Source: Abelmoschus esculentus
Taxonomy: Eukaryota > Streptophyta > Magnoliopsida > Malvales > Malvaceae
Length of the DNA: 64,000 nucleotides
Assembly (NCBI GenBank): GCA_035048815.1
Contig: JAUCBN010000026.1
Location: 16,007,001 to 16,071,000 of the forward strand
Direction: 5' to 3'
Shown one piece after another: positions 25,149 to 37,595 of the stretch. The translations under genes were made by a program, and so were the position numbers. Numbering within the stretch: position 1 is the first letter of the stretch; each line of letters begins with the position of its first letter. The notes below the pieces were generated by a model that ran no database searches, was not told the DNA's origin, and saw only the letters and a program-made list of their open reading frames with translations.

Positions 25149-28050
25149 TTAGAATTTTATCACTTGTTTTGGTTGACTCCCATGTTTCCCTAGTGCCTTG
25201 TCCAATGCTGTGTGAAAATTGTCAAATGGAACCAACTCCATCCTATGAAAAAAGTATAGCGCAAAAAACAGTTTTACATAATGGATAATCGAATAACATA
25301 ATCGACAGCAATATCGAGTATGAAAACGGAAAAGATTCATACGTACTCGTATTTCAGCTTCCCCTCTTGTGCCAGGCGTAGAAGGTAATCAACCATATCT
25401 CGGCACTCTTTCGCTTTATCAGCACCTAACCAGTTCTGTAGCCAGAATCCTCTCAAGGAAAGGTCCTGCAGATGGATGAAGAACATGCGTTATTTCATTT
25501 GAAAATGAACACTACTTGGATTGATGATAACAGTGGCACATCGCGGAGCGACGGTATGGAGAAAAGGGCTAATCCTTCGTTACCTTGAAAATGAATGGGG
25601 AAGTTGGTACGGTGATAGGCTTTTTGGACATTCCACCATATGTTACCATAGTTCCTGACTGACTGAAAATTTTCATTCCAAGGGAAGTTAGATTCTTATG
25701 ACAAGAAAAATGTCCACGGTCCTCGATACATTATAAGGGAAGCTATCTGACCTTAAGAACTTGAGAACCAAAGTAGCGGCATTTCCACCGACACAGTTCA
25801 ATCCCAGAGCAGGTTCAGGTACATTTGACTACCGTGATAATAACAAATCAAATGGAAAAGATGGTTGAACAGACAAAAAATCAATATCTAGCAACTTCAA
25901 TAACATGAAATCCATATGATGAAGATCAAAGATCTCCCCACAATAAACTATATTATGTTCCATTAATGATATACCAGAAGGCTCTTAACATTCTTCACTT
26001 CTAGTTGGCTCTCAGTAAATACTTCATCGGCACCAAGAGCTTTTAATTTTTCTTTTACTTCATCTGATCCGGCCCTAAAGCAAGCAGAGGATGGTAAACA
26101 AATATGTACTGGAAAAATTACACAAATCAAATTAAAAAAACCTAGCTGATAAAAAATGTAAAATGAATTAAATAGATTAACTAAAAAAATGTTTGCAGTC
26201 GATAACAGCAACTTCCGAATTAAGAAATATCCAAGTGCAATGACAAAAGGGAAGCTAAGTACAGCACCTGTCCCGGATAATGTTAATGCTATGGATGCCA
26301 CGATATCTTGCAAGCTGGATTACACATTGCCCCACAATGCTGGTGGCACCATTTTGAACGATGGAATCCCCTGTCCGTACAAGAATAATCAAGAAGAGCA
26401 TGTGATAGAGGCTTGAACATTGTTAAATACCACATCAACATTCAACAGTTGTACCTGCGCTTAAAGTTGTGAAATCTTCAAGCATCCTTAAAGCAGTCAA
26501 AGGATTAACAGTAATGGTTGCAGCATATTCAATTGGTGAATCTTTACTGATTTTGTGCCACATATCATGGTCTTTGACGACATAAGTTTGCCATGTTCCT
26601 GACAATAATTTCCAATTGACCTTAGCATTCAAGAAGAATGTAAATCAGCCTAAAATCTCATCCTTCCATTATTTGGCATACAAATGAGAAAAATAAAAAA
26701 GAACAACAAATTTTGTAACATTGAAGATGGGTTGGGATGTTGAAAAAATGAAAGAATCTTCAACAACTATAAATGAGAAAACTGAAAATCCAACAGCTTG
26801 CAAGTTTCAACTATTACCAAGTAGAAAACCATCTTTCCTAATTCTAAACTTCCCCATCCGAACTTCATTTAACAGAAATTTGTATCACATTTAACAGAAA
26901 TTTGTATCACATTTAATAGATTCAACCACATATCCAGTGTTATATCTCCAACACTAAATGCAATAGCACTAGCCATTCTAAACTTCCCCATCCAAACTTC
27001 ATTTAACAGAAATTTGTATCACATTCCAACTTAAAAGTGTTTGAGCATGAACTTCAGCACTTAAAATCGAAGATACAAAACCAGAAAAACATGTTGGATT
27101 ACCAATTACTAAACACAAGGCACTTGAAGTAAAAATAACAATAGCATAGCAGAAGGTTCAAAGAACAAACCAGAGGAGGGAGGAGACGGAATGACCAAAT
27201 CACCCTGTGAGAAACCCTTAACTGCAGAACCAACCGAATATACTTCTCCGACACCTTCATAGCCTCCAACTGCGGGCACTTGTGGTCTCACAGGGTATAC
27301 TCCTACACATCAAAAATTCACCTTTTTTAAGAAAATGTTCATAGTTAATAATAGGGATAAATCTCTAAAATATATATGAACTTCGATCTTGTGCAATTGC
27401 ATAAATAAGATTTTGATTTGATTCAATTTTCACATACCACTACAAACATTTTTTAACCTTCACACATATATATCTATTTATTTTAGAAGATTATAATCGA
27501 AATAAAAGCAAAGTTTCATGGTACAACTAAACCAAAATCAAAACTTCATGCCTATAATAATCCCATATTAAAGTTTATGTACCACATTAACTCAAAGTTG
27601 TGTAAATCTGAGATTTATCCTCATTAATATAATCTAGAACTACCCAATTCAAGTAATCAAAAGAATAAAAAGACAAGTTGGAAAAGAAAGCACAAACCTT
27701 CTATACGGTTAATGTCAGAGGGATTAATGGGAGCAGCCACCATTTTAACGCAAACTTGATTCTCCTTCACTTCTACTGGGGATAGCTCTATCATCCTATA
27801 TAAATGCAAGGATAAGCAATAGAAAAGGGGGAAGATAATACTAACTAAATTTGTAAATTGGGAACCTGGTGACGGAGTCAGGTGGGCCATGATGCTCGTA
27901 GACGACTGCTTTGGAAGGCGGAGAGATGATGGTCGACAACGCCCTCACGGTTTGGAGCTTGGGCAAACTCCGGGAGCGACTCTGGTTTAGACTCCATAGT
28001 CCGGTACTCACTGCCTTTAGCGTTATTGATCTTGCCACTGCCATTTCCAT
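25149..28050 (-). CDS. MECR: Mitochondrial 2-enoyl thioester reductase (MECR/ETR1-type)
   Basis: Ten exons in coding order: 27867-28050, 27698-27795, 27181-27302, 26455-26598, 26278-26370, 25975-26074, 25752-25828, 25584-25662, 25347-25465, 25149-25242. They total 1110 nt and encode 369 residues, phases consistent throughout. Translation starts MEMAVARS. The Ser/Arg-rich, acid-free N-terminus looks like a mitochondrial presequence. Family motifs: AAPINPSDINRIEG, VGGYEGVGEV, nucleotide-binding NGATSIVGQCVIQLAR, GLNCVGGNAATLVLKFL, GTMVTYGGMSKKP and the C-terminus ALGKHGSQPKQVIKF. The family is an MDR-fold NADPH-dependent enzyme reducing trans-2-enoyl-ACP in mitochondrial fatty acid synthesis (Arabidopsis AT3G45770). 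Confidence 0.94.
26841..27027. repeat. Duplicated segments in a MECR intron
   Basis: AACTTCCCCATCC-AACTTC and the following CATTTAACAGAAATTTGTAT block occurs at about 26841-26891 and again at about 26976-27027. Within the first copy the CATTTAACAGAAATTTGTAT unit is itself tandemly doubled (26875-26915). All lie between exons 27181 and 26598. Confidence 0.75.
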
Positions 28051-28106
28051 TTCCAAGCTAAACAAGAAAGGTAATTTTGGCTGGAAATGTGTATATTGTA
28101 CATATA

Positions 28107-28556
28107 CAGGGGTGTTAAAAAATATCTGGTTCAACCTGATCTAATTATCTATTGATCCTATCAAAAAATTAAGTTATTCGATTTGTTTTTTATTTTTAGA
28201 CCAAAATATTTTTGAAGTTTTGTAAATCAGATAAGAATCGTAATATCCGAAGTTTCGGATTATCCGAAAACCAAAAATTCAAAAATTAAAATTTTTATAA
28301 ATGTGAACCTAGTTGTATTTAATAATTTATTGTTTATTATATTTGACATTCTAAATTTTTTATAAATACAATCTTCAAAACCAAAAAATTAGTTTAATTA
28401 TATTCTTGGATAATCGGATATCCAACTATCCGATATCCGAATATGTGGATATCCGTTTTTTAAATTAGATACGGATCATTATATCATTGGTCAAAAACTT
28501 TGAATATTCAAAAATTAGATCCGACTTGATCTAATATCCAACAATAAACACCCCTA
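28107..28556. mobile_element. Short-TIR MITE (CAGGGGTGTT ends)
   Basis: Ends CAGGGGTGTT (left) and AACACCCCTA (right) are inverted repeats. The interior is AT-rich with GGATATCCG and TCGGATAT words. The neighbouring 8-mers do not match well, so target duplication is not confirmed. It lies just upstream of the MECR start, within its possible promoter. Confidence 0.55.
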
Positions 28557-29527
28557 ATATTATATCATCCAGAAGAGTAAACTCCAAGGTTCCGGGCAGA
28601 TGAAAAAAAGGCGACGCCGGCGAGGAATTTTAAAGCCTGTTGGCAATCCAACACGGACCCAATTCTTCACCCTGCTGACAAATGGGCTAAAGGGTAGTAA
28701 CCCATCTCAAACTCTGAGATCATGCTCTTCAGCCTGCTCTCAACTGGGCTCAGCTTTAGTTTAAGGTTGGCAAAGATAGGTAGAATTAACGAAATTTTGA
28801 GTCACTTGAGTTGAATTTAAATTTTAATGATAAAATAATAAATAAAAATCTGAATTTAATTGAGTTTAATAAATTTATTAGAATTAAAAATTAATGCCGA
28901 CGATCATCGGAATCAAAATAATAATAATTAAAGTATTGCTTCTTATATTATCTCATATTCATATCCGCTCATCTTATATAAGTTCGAAAAAAATGAAAGC
29001 ATTGAATGCGGAGATGAATGATGGCAAAATCTTTGATATACATCATGTCATGTGGAAATGCTGCCATCATGGTATCTAATATACATCATCACCAATTACC
29101 TCAGCCCCACATAATCTCACTCTCGATGGAACTCAAGCCATTTAACAAACATTCAAGGCCTTATTATGATCACATCATCCCCCCTTTCTGCAGTATGCTT
29201 CAGTAAGTAAAACTAGATAAATGCTGGAAAAAAACATATTAACTTGTTGATTTGTCTGAACTGAAAATTACACATGTGGAGAGACAACATCAAGAGAAAA
29301 CAGCATGAACATCCACTGCATGATGATATTCATTTCAATGATGTACTGAGTTGTGGGTGCAATATCTGTTTGCTTTCTCTCTGCTTGTTGGAGTAGGTTC
29401 AGATTTTTCCTGCTTACATCCAGACAGAGTGAGTGTGACTCATTTCATGTGTCCTTTGGGGCCATGGGGTTAAAAAAAAGCACTAAAAACAAATCATTCA
29501 AAAAAAAAAAAAGAGCTATAATGATGC
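28557..29527. other. Intergenic: distal MECR promoter and glycosyltransferase 3' flank
   Basis: No gene recognised. About 28560-28770 is more GC-rich and could belong to the MECR promoter. The part nearest 29527 is likely the 3' UTR of the minus-strand glycosyltransferase. Confidence 0.35.
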
Positions 29528-31370
29528 CTATTTCAGTTGTAACTCACTGATTTCACCCTCTCTGCAATTCCCCACTGATATTATCATGGAGTTATTTCTT
29601 TCTGATGGAACAATTCTGCAGCAATCCCTCCTTGGTGACTGAAATAACAAAAAAAGAATATTAGGGTTCATGTTTGTAATGCCATTCATTCTTTTTCTTA
29701 GCTCTAATTCTTGTTTTAGCGAAAAAGAATAAATTATTGTACCTTTTTCCATCGTTGATCGTCCAGTTTCTTTATGACGATAACGGAATCAAGTTTCTCA
29801 GGGGAGGCCATTCGCCAACGGCAGGGACGGCTTCTAATTTTATGTCGGTAGTAGATGCTGATCGTTTGCCTCTTAGGACGATCAAACTTAACCTTTCTCA
29901 TATAGAAAATGAAAGGCTTTTGGCAGGGGTGCCTTTCAACAGGCCTGGTGTTGAATGCGTAAGCAGTGTAATCGGCTCCCTTGTACCAATTGATAAAAGT
30001 TCTCGATGGCATCTCGAGCTCTCTCGGAGACATCACTCCCCTCAAGATTTGAACCACGTAACCCCAAGAGACTGAGATCGACCAATACCGATTCGAGTCG
30101 TAGCATATCGATTGTTGCATCAAACTGGCCGAATCCTTTTCGGCAGCTTCGAGAAGGTGCTCGATTGCTTTTGCTCGTTTCATTCTAGGAAAGATAGGTT
30201 CCACTACATCTAGGTGGTGAAGTGATACCAATGGAGTCACCGGGTGGGCTCCCAACAGCCCCAATAAATCTCCATACACATCGTACTGTAGAAAGAACAA
30301 GGTGATCAAAACAGTTTGAGCATAATAAAAGGAACAAGACCATGATTTGACCTAACTGTGATAGTGATTAGATGAAGGCATACAAAAAAAATTGTTACAA
30401 GGACTAAAACGTCAAGTTAAGTATAGTGTAGGGACCAAAGCCATAATTTTACGTTCATCAATTCAAGAAGTACATTTATTACCTGATGGAAACCAAGTTC
30501 CCTGGTGAGTGGCACTCCAAGCTCCGCCATGCAAGCCTGAATCCTATCGTCACTGCCGTACAATGCCGGATACCGTTGGATGCATTTATCTTGCATCTTC
30601 GACAACTCTTTAGCCAACGGATAGCTTATTGCGAACCCACCACCTCCAAATGCCATAGCATACGAAAAGAATATGTTCTGAATATGACATTCTGACGCAC
30701 TCCCGACGTAATAAAACTGCGTGTGGTCGTATTTCGAAAGGACTCGCACCACGTTGTCGACGATAAACACCGTGTCGTCGTCCCCCATCACGAACCACCT
30801 CACATCCTTCATCCCCAGCTTAAGTGTCTCGGAAACCACACGAGTAATCCTCAATGCCGAACGGGACCCTTGGATGTTCGTGTACTTGAACCTTGACGTG
30901 TCTTGAGAGATCCTAATCTGGGGTAAATTTTCATTTTTATAGGTCTTCACTTTCTTATCCACCCACACTGCACCCCTAGTTTCATTCGTCCTCCACCATG
31001 CTTTGATATACTCTTTCCGAGTTTCCCACAAGTTGGACGATGCCGCTATCCCGAACACGATGTGTTCGAGCTCGGTGTCAAACCGGTGGTAGTGTCCGAT
31101 TGGTTCGACAATCTCAACCGGCGTTGTCTTATTTTTTTCCAATACAATATTCGACAACGACGATGAAGAAGAAGAAGAATTGTTGATGGAGGAATGGTTT
31201 GAAGAAGAATCTATTTTGGTGGAGATACTTACATCCTCGTTGCTCCCGTCGGTGTTGCTCAACAATAGGTTTGAGTATAGGATGTAGAAACAAATCATGG
31301 TGAAGAAGAAGTAAATGAGTGAGCGTTTATAGTTGTGTTGCGGGGTACCACGTTGCTGGAGAGAACTCAT
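29528..31370 (-). CDS. DUF604 glycosyltransferase, GT31 (beta-1,3-galactosyltransferase/Fringe-like)
   Basis: Three exons in coding order: 30483-31370, 29743-30285, 29528-29638. They total 1542 nt and encode 513 residues. A short basic N-terminus precedes one membrane anchor (about residues 17-37), then an Asn/Ser-rich stem (residues 54-75), giving a type II Golgi topology. The catalytic domain shows IVFGIAASS, RWFVMGDDDTVF (DDD at 197-199, the metal-binding DxD-type motif), and AFGGGGFAISYPLAKEL. The DUF604 half continues in exon 2 (LGAHPVTPLVSLHHLD, SWGY). The family is assumed to add beta-1,3-linked sugars in the Golgi; the acceptor is unknown. Confidence 0.9.
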
Positions 31371-31539
31371 TTGTTCTTACAATATGTTTATTGGTGTTTT
31401 GTTATTGTTTTGTTCTTTACATTTGTTGTTGCCGCTGCTTACGGTGGTGGTAGTGGTGGTGGTGGTCTGTTTGTTGGTGTTTATGTTCCCTTGTGTTTCG
31501 GTTGAAAGCTTAGTTATAGGAATTAGCTGGGACTGAGGA

Positions 31540-34019
31540 TTGTTCGGATCTGCAGAAACGAATTGAACGTGTCAAATTTATAGCAAAAATATACTTAATA
31601 AGTCTTTATTAGGGATAAAAATCATCTGCCTCTTTCTCGTACCTCCTTTTATATTTCTTTTGAATTTTTTTAAAAAAATCAAACTTTCAATCATGATCCT
31701 TAATTCTATACCCTAAACCCTAAATTATATACCCTAAAAATTACACTCTACCTCTAATTCCTTAAACCCTAACCATAACTCTTAACCCTTAATCCTAAAT
31801 CCTAAAAGTATATTAGTTATTTGGGTATACGTCCCTGGATTGTTATGCTCCATAATCATTTTTGTAGTGTCCATTTCTCGAATTGGTGGGCATGACCCCC
31901 CATGTCCCTTGTGCCACCATCTTTGACATACATCACGGTCCTACATGTCGTCCCTTCTAGTGAGGACATTGATATTAATTAAGAAAAAAATGATAAACAA
32001 ACTCTAAATCAACTCATATATGTGTTAAAATTAATAGTATAATTATCAGAATTTATCCAAATAATAATTAATTTAACATCATTTAACTAAAATTTAAATT
32101 TTATATACATAAAAAGTATATTATAAATTAATTCATTAAAATTAAAAATACGACATAAATCAATTTAAAAATACGCTTCATTTCCCTAAATTTCACCATT
32201 TCAATGCATAGTTTTATGTGGGGACTCACCTTATACTATATGTACCAAGTGAAACAATGGCCGACAAGCTCATTCACTCTTTGTTATTTTTTTTATCTTT
32301 ATCAAAAGTGTAAAGTGAATTTTGAAAATTGGGATTTTTTTGTTAAACATAATAAGAATACAAGATAAACTAAGAACAATAATATATGAAATAAAAATAA
32401 AAACTGAGGCAATACAATAAACATGTAATTATGTATAGATTAAGGAATTATTTAGTATAATCCCCTCATAAAATATTTATGTTTATTATAATAGCGTATT
32501 ATTTTCTTGAATAATCTATAAGATTTTATTAATAATTCAAAGTATAAGTTCTCAAGGAGAAGGGGCATAGGGCATGTGCGACCGATTCTCAGCAACAGGA
32601 CTAGCCAAAGGGAATCATACGTTGGTTCCACTGACCACATAAAGATGACATAAAGTTGTAAGGAAAAATGAGTTGAATGAAAAAGCCATAGGTCACGGTT
32701 ACACTGCAACTAAGAAGGGATGAAAAAGTCATGTTTCGATCCGATTTAACTTGATCAGGGAGAGGTTTTTAATATTAAGATTGGGTTCTGAGATTAAGTT
32801 TAGGGTTTAAGATGTTTGATTCGGATCGATATATTTATTATGTATTAAATATTTTTATTATTTTTAGATTAAGTCGAGTTTAATTATTTTTTTTATTAAA
32901 TAACAGAAACAAATTATATTTTTTTTATTATCTCAAATCAAGTCGGATCAAAGTATAATATTTTAAAAATTGAGATAAAACGAATTCAAGCATAATAATT
33001 TACTTTTAGGATCGAAACCGTGACGATCCAAAATTCGATCCGTCCTGTCTTATTATCATCCCTATAAACACATACTTTTCATTAACCTTGGACCATTATT
33101 GCATTAAAACCCATAATTCTGAACTCATATAATTGGTATAATGGCAGCCTAACAGCAGACAAGGTTCTCTTGAGGCCAAAAATACAGTGTGAATAACCGA
33201 TAAAAAAATGTTAGATGAATCTGATTTATCGTATCATATATATTTTTTCGGACAAAAAAATCTAAATGATATAAATATTAAACAATGAAGATTAAAAACA
33301 AAACCTATAAACCAAATGAATAAGCAACAACGTTGAAATTAAACTGAGGCAAAAATATGAGATGAAGACAATGATGGAAGGCATCAATCAATGAGAGCAA
33401 TGAAGTTTCATGACAGAACCCTGTTGTGTTTAACAGTTTTAAGGTTAACTTTTTGTTAAGGCAAGCAGCGGGTCCCATAATCAATCACGCAAGTCAAGTA
33501 CTCACATGGCCACTCAGGATTCAAGACTAATCTCTCCCTCCAGCTCCCTGAAAACACAGAAAAACTGTTTTAAAAACATGATTAGCTGAAGCATTACCTC
33601 TTAATTACATTTACAATACAAACACCTCTTTTTGCCATTTGCTTTGCTTTTACACACATTGAAATCTGAGATCCAAAGCCTTGCCATTTCTTGGATTCTT
33701 TCTCTCTCTGCCTCACCATATTTTCCCAAGAAAATTCCGCTTCTCTCTACTTTCCCAGGAAAAAAGAGCTCACCTTTGCAAGAAAAATCCCCCCTTCATT
33801 CCCAGTGTTGCCTTCTTGGCAATAAATCAATCATCTTTTCTTGATTCTGAGAAAACCCTGTTTTTGTTCTTTGATACTCCTTCAAAAAGCTTCTTCTTCT
33901 TCTTCTTCGTTTAATGATCAATGGAATCAAGATAGTCTCCCTCCTCTCTTGAATCAAAGCTAAACCCATCTTGTTGAAATTATTTACTGAAAAAAGGGTT
34001 TATTTTTCTTCTTCTTTCA
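31540..34019. other. Intergenic between divergent GT31 and BTB genes
   Basis: About 31590-31830 is a telomere-like repeat element (ACCCTAAACCC words). About 32740-33065 starts near CAGGGAGAGG and ends near ATCATCCCTA and may be a hAT-like MITE remnant. The last 400 bases are pyrimidine-rich, with a (CTT)n run at about 33890-33909, and probably form the BTB gene leader. Two tiny upstream reading frames starting with ATG lie at 33914-33952 (12 codons) and 33921-33935 (4 codons). Confidence 0.45.
31590..31830. repeat. Telomere-like repeat element, reverse-oriented relative of 42370-42690
   Basis: TGCCTCTTTCTCGTACCTCC, a TTTTTTTAAAAAAATCAAA block, then CCCTAAACCCTAAA and TACCCTAAAAATTACACTCT words follow the same order as the reverse complement of 42370-42690. 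Ends are not defined. It is the same kind of degenerate telomere-like sequence as the core of the element at 9855. Confidence 0.6.
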
Positions 34020-35910
34020 ATGGCTTCAAGAGAAGTATCAGCAATGATAAAACAAGGGTTTATTTCAGACCCGACACTCTCTTTATCTTTCTCTCCATCA
34101 AGAACAACTCTCCCGAGGCTCTATTCCCCTTCCTCTTCTCCCCCGCCTCCTTCATCTGAGTCAACTCGACCGACTCAGAACAACCCCACCCTCTTCGAGA
34201 TGATGTCTGAGGAAAACCTCCGTGGCTCCAAAACCATGGAGGAATCTCACAGAAGGACCCAACGCCGAGTTTCCAAATTCCTATCTGAACTCAACGCCTA
34301 TAGCTTCAAGAACGGGGGGCTGGGACCGAGTGATGTAAGGCTCACTGTAGTCTCTAGAGATGGCCAGAGAGTGTCCATGGATGTGCACAGGAGAGTATTG
34401 TCTGAGAAAAGCAGGTTCTTTGCCGACAACTTGAGTCAAAGGAGAGAGAAAGGAGTCTCTCACACAGTGGAAATCAGTGAATGTGATGATGTCGAGGTTT
34501 ATGTGGAAACTATTGTTTTGATGTATTGTGATGATTTGAAGAGGAGATTGATTGGTGAAAATGTTACCAAAGTCTTGGCTTTGCTTCAGGTATAATAATT
34601 CTAAAATCTAATGAAATTTTGCTTTCATTGTAAGTTTTTTACAGTTCATACAATGTTTAGCCATTTAAAAATTTTGGGTCTTTCTGTAAGTTTGATTTTA
34701 TTATAGACTGGTTTGAAATGGATGTCTGTTTATTTTTGCCAATCTTTTCCTTCCATTTGAAGCAAAGCTTAGTAATTTATATATGCCATGTATCTGTTAT
34801 GTGTCTGACCACAATTTAGCTATTCCTATGTATGTATGTATGTGTATGCATGTATGTATGTATTGTTTTCCATTTTTTTGCATCTATTCTTCTTCCTGCA
34901 GAAGTGAGGGCATTTCACATTTGTAATATTATCAATGTCTGTTGTTGCAGGTATCTGCTGCCATTATGTTTGATGCAGGGATTACTTCTTGTTTGGAATA
35001 TTTGGAAGCTGTCCCGTGGTCCGAGGATGAAGAGGAAAAGGTTGTATCTCATCTCAGCCAACTCGAGCTTCATGGCTCAATGCCTGAAGTTCTTCAGAGA
35101 GTATCATCTGATTCGGAACCATCTACTTCGGCAAGATCAGATGGCATCCTTATGAACCTTCTGGGTGGTGTTCTTCAAGCCAAGGATGATAAAGCTCGTC
35201 GAGAAATGAAAATACTTATTTCACGGCTGCTTAGAGAAGATTCAGTGGATGACGACAATCGGTTCGATGTCTCGAAAGATACCCTTTATCATCTGTGTCA
35301 CAGATGTCTTAGCTCTCTACTTCTCTGCTTATCTGAAGCTATAGGAACTGATGGTAGTAAGCGAGACCGAGGAGTTTTAATGTCTGAAATAGCTAGAGAA
35401 GCCGACAATTTGCAGTGGATCGTTGATATTCTAATCAAAAAGAGAATGGCGAATGACTTTGTGAAACTGTGGGCAGATCAGAGGGAACTTGCAGAGCTTC
35501 ATTCAAAGATCCCTACCATGTACCGGCATGAAATCAGTAGAATCACTGCCCAACTCTGTATTGCAATAGGCAGGGGAAACATCTTGGTTCCAAAAGAGAG
35601 CCGGTTCTCGTTGCTGTCGACATGGCTGGACGCACTGTATGAAGATTTCGGGTGGATGAGAAGGGCCTATAAATCAGTAGACAAGAAACTAGTCGAAGAT
35701 GGGCTAAGTCAGACGATTCTCACGCTGTCGTTGAGGCAACAACAGATTATTTTGCTGAATTGGTTCGACCGGTTTCTGAATAAAGGGGACGACTGTCCCA
35801 ATATCCAGAGAGCATTCGAAGTTTGGTGGAGAAGAGCTTTCATTCGACAATACACGGATGTGGAAGATGGTTCACAGTTGCAAATAACTGTCTGCAGTTA
35901 TCCAACCTGA
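34020..35910 (+). CDS. BTB/POZ domain protein (At1g63850/At3g50780-like)
   Basis: Two exons, 34020-34589 and 34951-35910, total 1530 nt and encode 509 residues. The ATG at 34020 opens MASREVSAMIKQGFI. A Ser/Pro-rich N-terminus (about 1-60) is followed by a BTB-like domain from about residue 95 (DVRLTVVSRDGQRVSMDVHR, EKSRFFADNL) to about 205. A long alpha-helical C-terminal region follows (CHRCLSSLLLCLSEAIG, IPTMYRHEISRITAQLCIAI, FEVWWRRAFIR). BTB proteins of this type are candidate CUL3 substrate adaptors or scaffolds; the substrate is unknown and the role is inferred from the domain only. The leader carries two very short upstream ATG reading frames. Confidence 0.88.
34822..34861. repeat. 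(TATG)n microsatellite in the BTB gene intron
   Basis: A run of TATG tetranucleotides with small interruptions lies in the single intron, about 90 bases before the acceptor at 34950. Confidence 0.8.
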
Positions 35911-36877
35911 AACATGTCAAACTAGTGTATACACATAAACTGATATTTTTTTTATAATTTGTCAGCCTATTATCTACATTCCTTCTGGTTTTCCTTCAGT
36001 TGTGATCAAATGAGGATGATTTTGTTCTTGAAAGTTGAAACAACGTTAGTCTTGTACTCATGGACATGGTTAGACTGACCGGACCTGCATATTTGGTCGA
36101 TTAATCGAGCATTCGAATCTTCCTTTTGGTTTTGTAAAATTTATAGGATTGTGTTCGATTATGGATTCGGTTAAACTGAATTAACCGACCAAATCGAATT
36201 AATTCGGTTAGATGGTCGGTTACTGAACTTTGTTTGATCGATGAGTGGTTAAAGTTTTTTTAATAGTTCGATTAACAGTTAATTCGATTCGAAATTGACT
36301 AATTAACCGAATTAACTGAAAATTTTATATTTTTTATATTATATATTTGTTTTTAGTAACAAAACTTTTAAAAATTATAACATAGTAATTAAACTTTATA
36401 AATTAGTATAAAATGATAATTAAATTTATTAAATTGTTAAAAATAATCATTAAAATTTTTAATATTTATCAATGATCAATTTATAATAATTGATAATTTT
36501 AATAGTTGTTTTATAACTTTTGAAAGTCAAGTGACTAATAAGACCATTTAACATAATTGATTGATCATTTTTATAATTTATCCAAAATTTTATAATAAAT
36601 TTCGGTTACCTAACCAAATTAATCAAAATTTATTCAGTCCAATTAATATATTTCAAAAATTATTTAATTAACTTATTTTTAATAATTTCATTTAAGTTCC
36701 GACCGAATTATCCGATTGAAAACCCTTATTTATACTACAAAATTTAGATGATATAGTTTTAAGGTTTTTTAGATTTAAATATTTTTTAAAACTATTTTTT
36801 GGGTTATAGATGGGATTAAAAATTAATTAAGCCCGCGAACCCGAAAGCCCTAGAGCATATTTAGTAAAGGAAGAAAG
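35911..36877. other. BTB 3' UTR and AT-rich repeat
   Basis: After a probable 3' UTR (to about 36030), 36100-36740 is rich in AACCGAATTAA and TTCGGTTA words on both strands. It looks like a decayed inverted-repeat element. No gene seen. Confidence 0.4.
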
Positions 36878-36950
36878 AAAACCCTAGAGCATAAAATAGA
36901 TTGATAATTAAACCCAAAGGATTTGAGTTCTCCCAAAATCCCTAACCCTA
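36878..36950 (+). promoter_or_regulatory. Telo-boxes upstream of the lysine-rich gene
   Basis: AAAACCCTAGAGC at about 36877-36889 (with a second CCCTAGAGCAT at about 36848) and CCCTAACCCTA immediately before the ATG at 36951. Telo-boxes (AAACCCTA) are typical of plant ribosome-biogenesis and translation genes, which fits a nucleolar role for the product. Confidence 0.5.
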
Positions 36951-37595
36951 ATGAAGACGGTAACAGGCAAAATCCTTTCTTCAACTCCGATTTCCGTTTC
37001 CAAGGCAGCCAAAATCATCTCCAATTTCGTCGCTACAGACAACGGCGCATCGCAAGCGATCAGCGCATACCTTCGACGCGCCTCTTCCTCATTCGGTGAG
37101 CTCAAACAGTTGCATAGAGAGCTCCAAAAGTCATCGAGATCGAACCGTAAGCACAAGAAGTCCAAGTCCGATGCCACAGTGGACGGTGCTCGCGAGTCGA
37201 GCCTAGAACCGAGTGTATTCAACTCGATCCGTGAAAATGTGGAGCTGAGTCAAGAGGTGAGTCACGGGTACCTAGACGGTGAGAGAAAAAAACATAAGAA
37301 GAAAGAGAAGGGCGATGAAAATAAATTTCGGGACGGTGGGAGTAAAATTGGAATTGAAGACGGTGAGAGCAAGAGGAAGGAGGAGAAGAGTGAGAGTAAG
37401 TTTGGGGAAGATGAGAAAAGTGGAAAAAAGATTGAAAAATTAGTGGGAAACGGAGCGATCACTGAGAAGGGTGTAATGAGAGATGGAGGAGAAATTGAAG
37501 GGGATAAGAAGAAGAAGAGAAAGAGTAGAGATATTGAGGAGGGTATTGAAAATATTGCTTCTTCACAGCCACGGAAGAAAAAGATAAAAAAATGA
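36951..37595 (+). CDS. Small lysine-rich, probably nucleolar plant protein
   Basis: Intronless frame of 214 residues. The ATG at 36951 is the first after two telo-boxes. The N-terminal 60 residues look folded and helical (SVSKAAKIISNFVATDNGAS, then AYLRRASSSFGELKQLHREL). The rest is low-complexity Lys/Glu/Gly with repeated basic clusters RKKHKKKEK, GDKKKKRKSRD and a C-terminal QPRKKKIKK, likely nuclear or nucleolar signals. I do not recognise an experimentally defined family with certainty. It resembles plant proteins annotated as U3/90S pre-ribosome associated, and the promoter supports that weakly. Treat the function as unknown. Confidence 0.75.
   Translation: MKTVTGKILSSTPISVSKAAKIISNFVATDNGASQAISAYLRRASSSFGELKQLHRELQKSSRSNRKHKKSKSDATVDGARESSLEPSVFNSIRENVELSQEVSHGYLDGERKKHKKKEKGDENKFRDGGSKIGIEDGESKRKEEKSESKFGEDEKSGKKIEKLVGNGAITEKGVMRDGGEIEGDKKKKRKSRDIEEGIENIASSQPRKKKIKK

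Noticed and set aside
33632..34159. Three longish upstream frames before the BTB gene
   Set aside because: They begin at TTG, not ATG. Only two tiny ATG frames (12 and 4 codons) exist in this leader.
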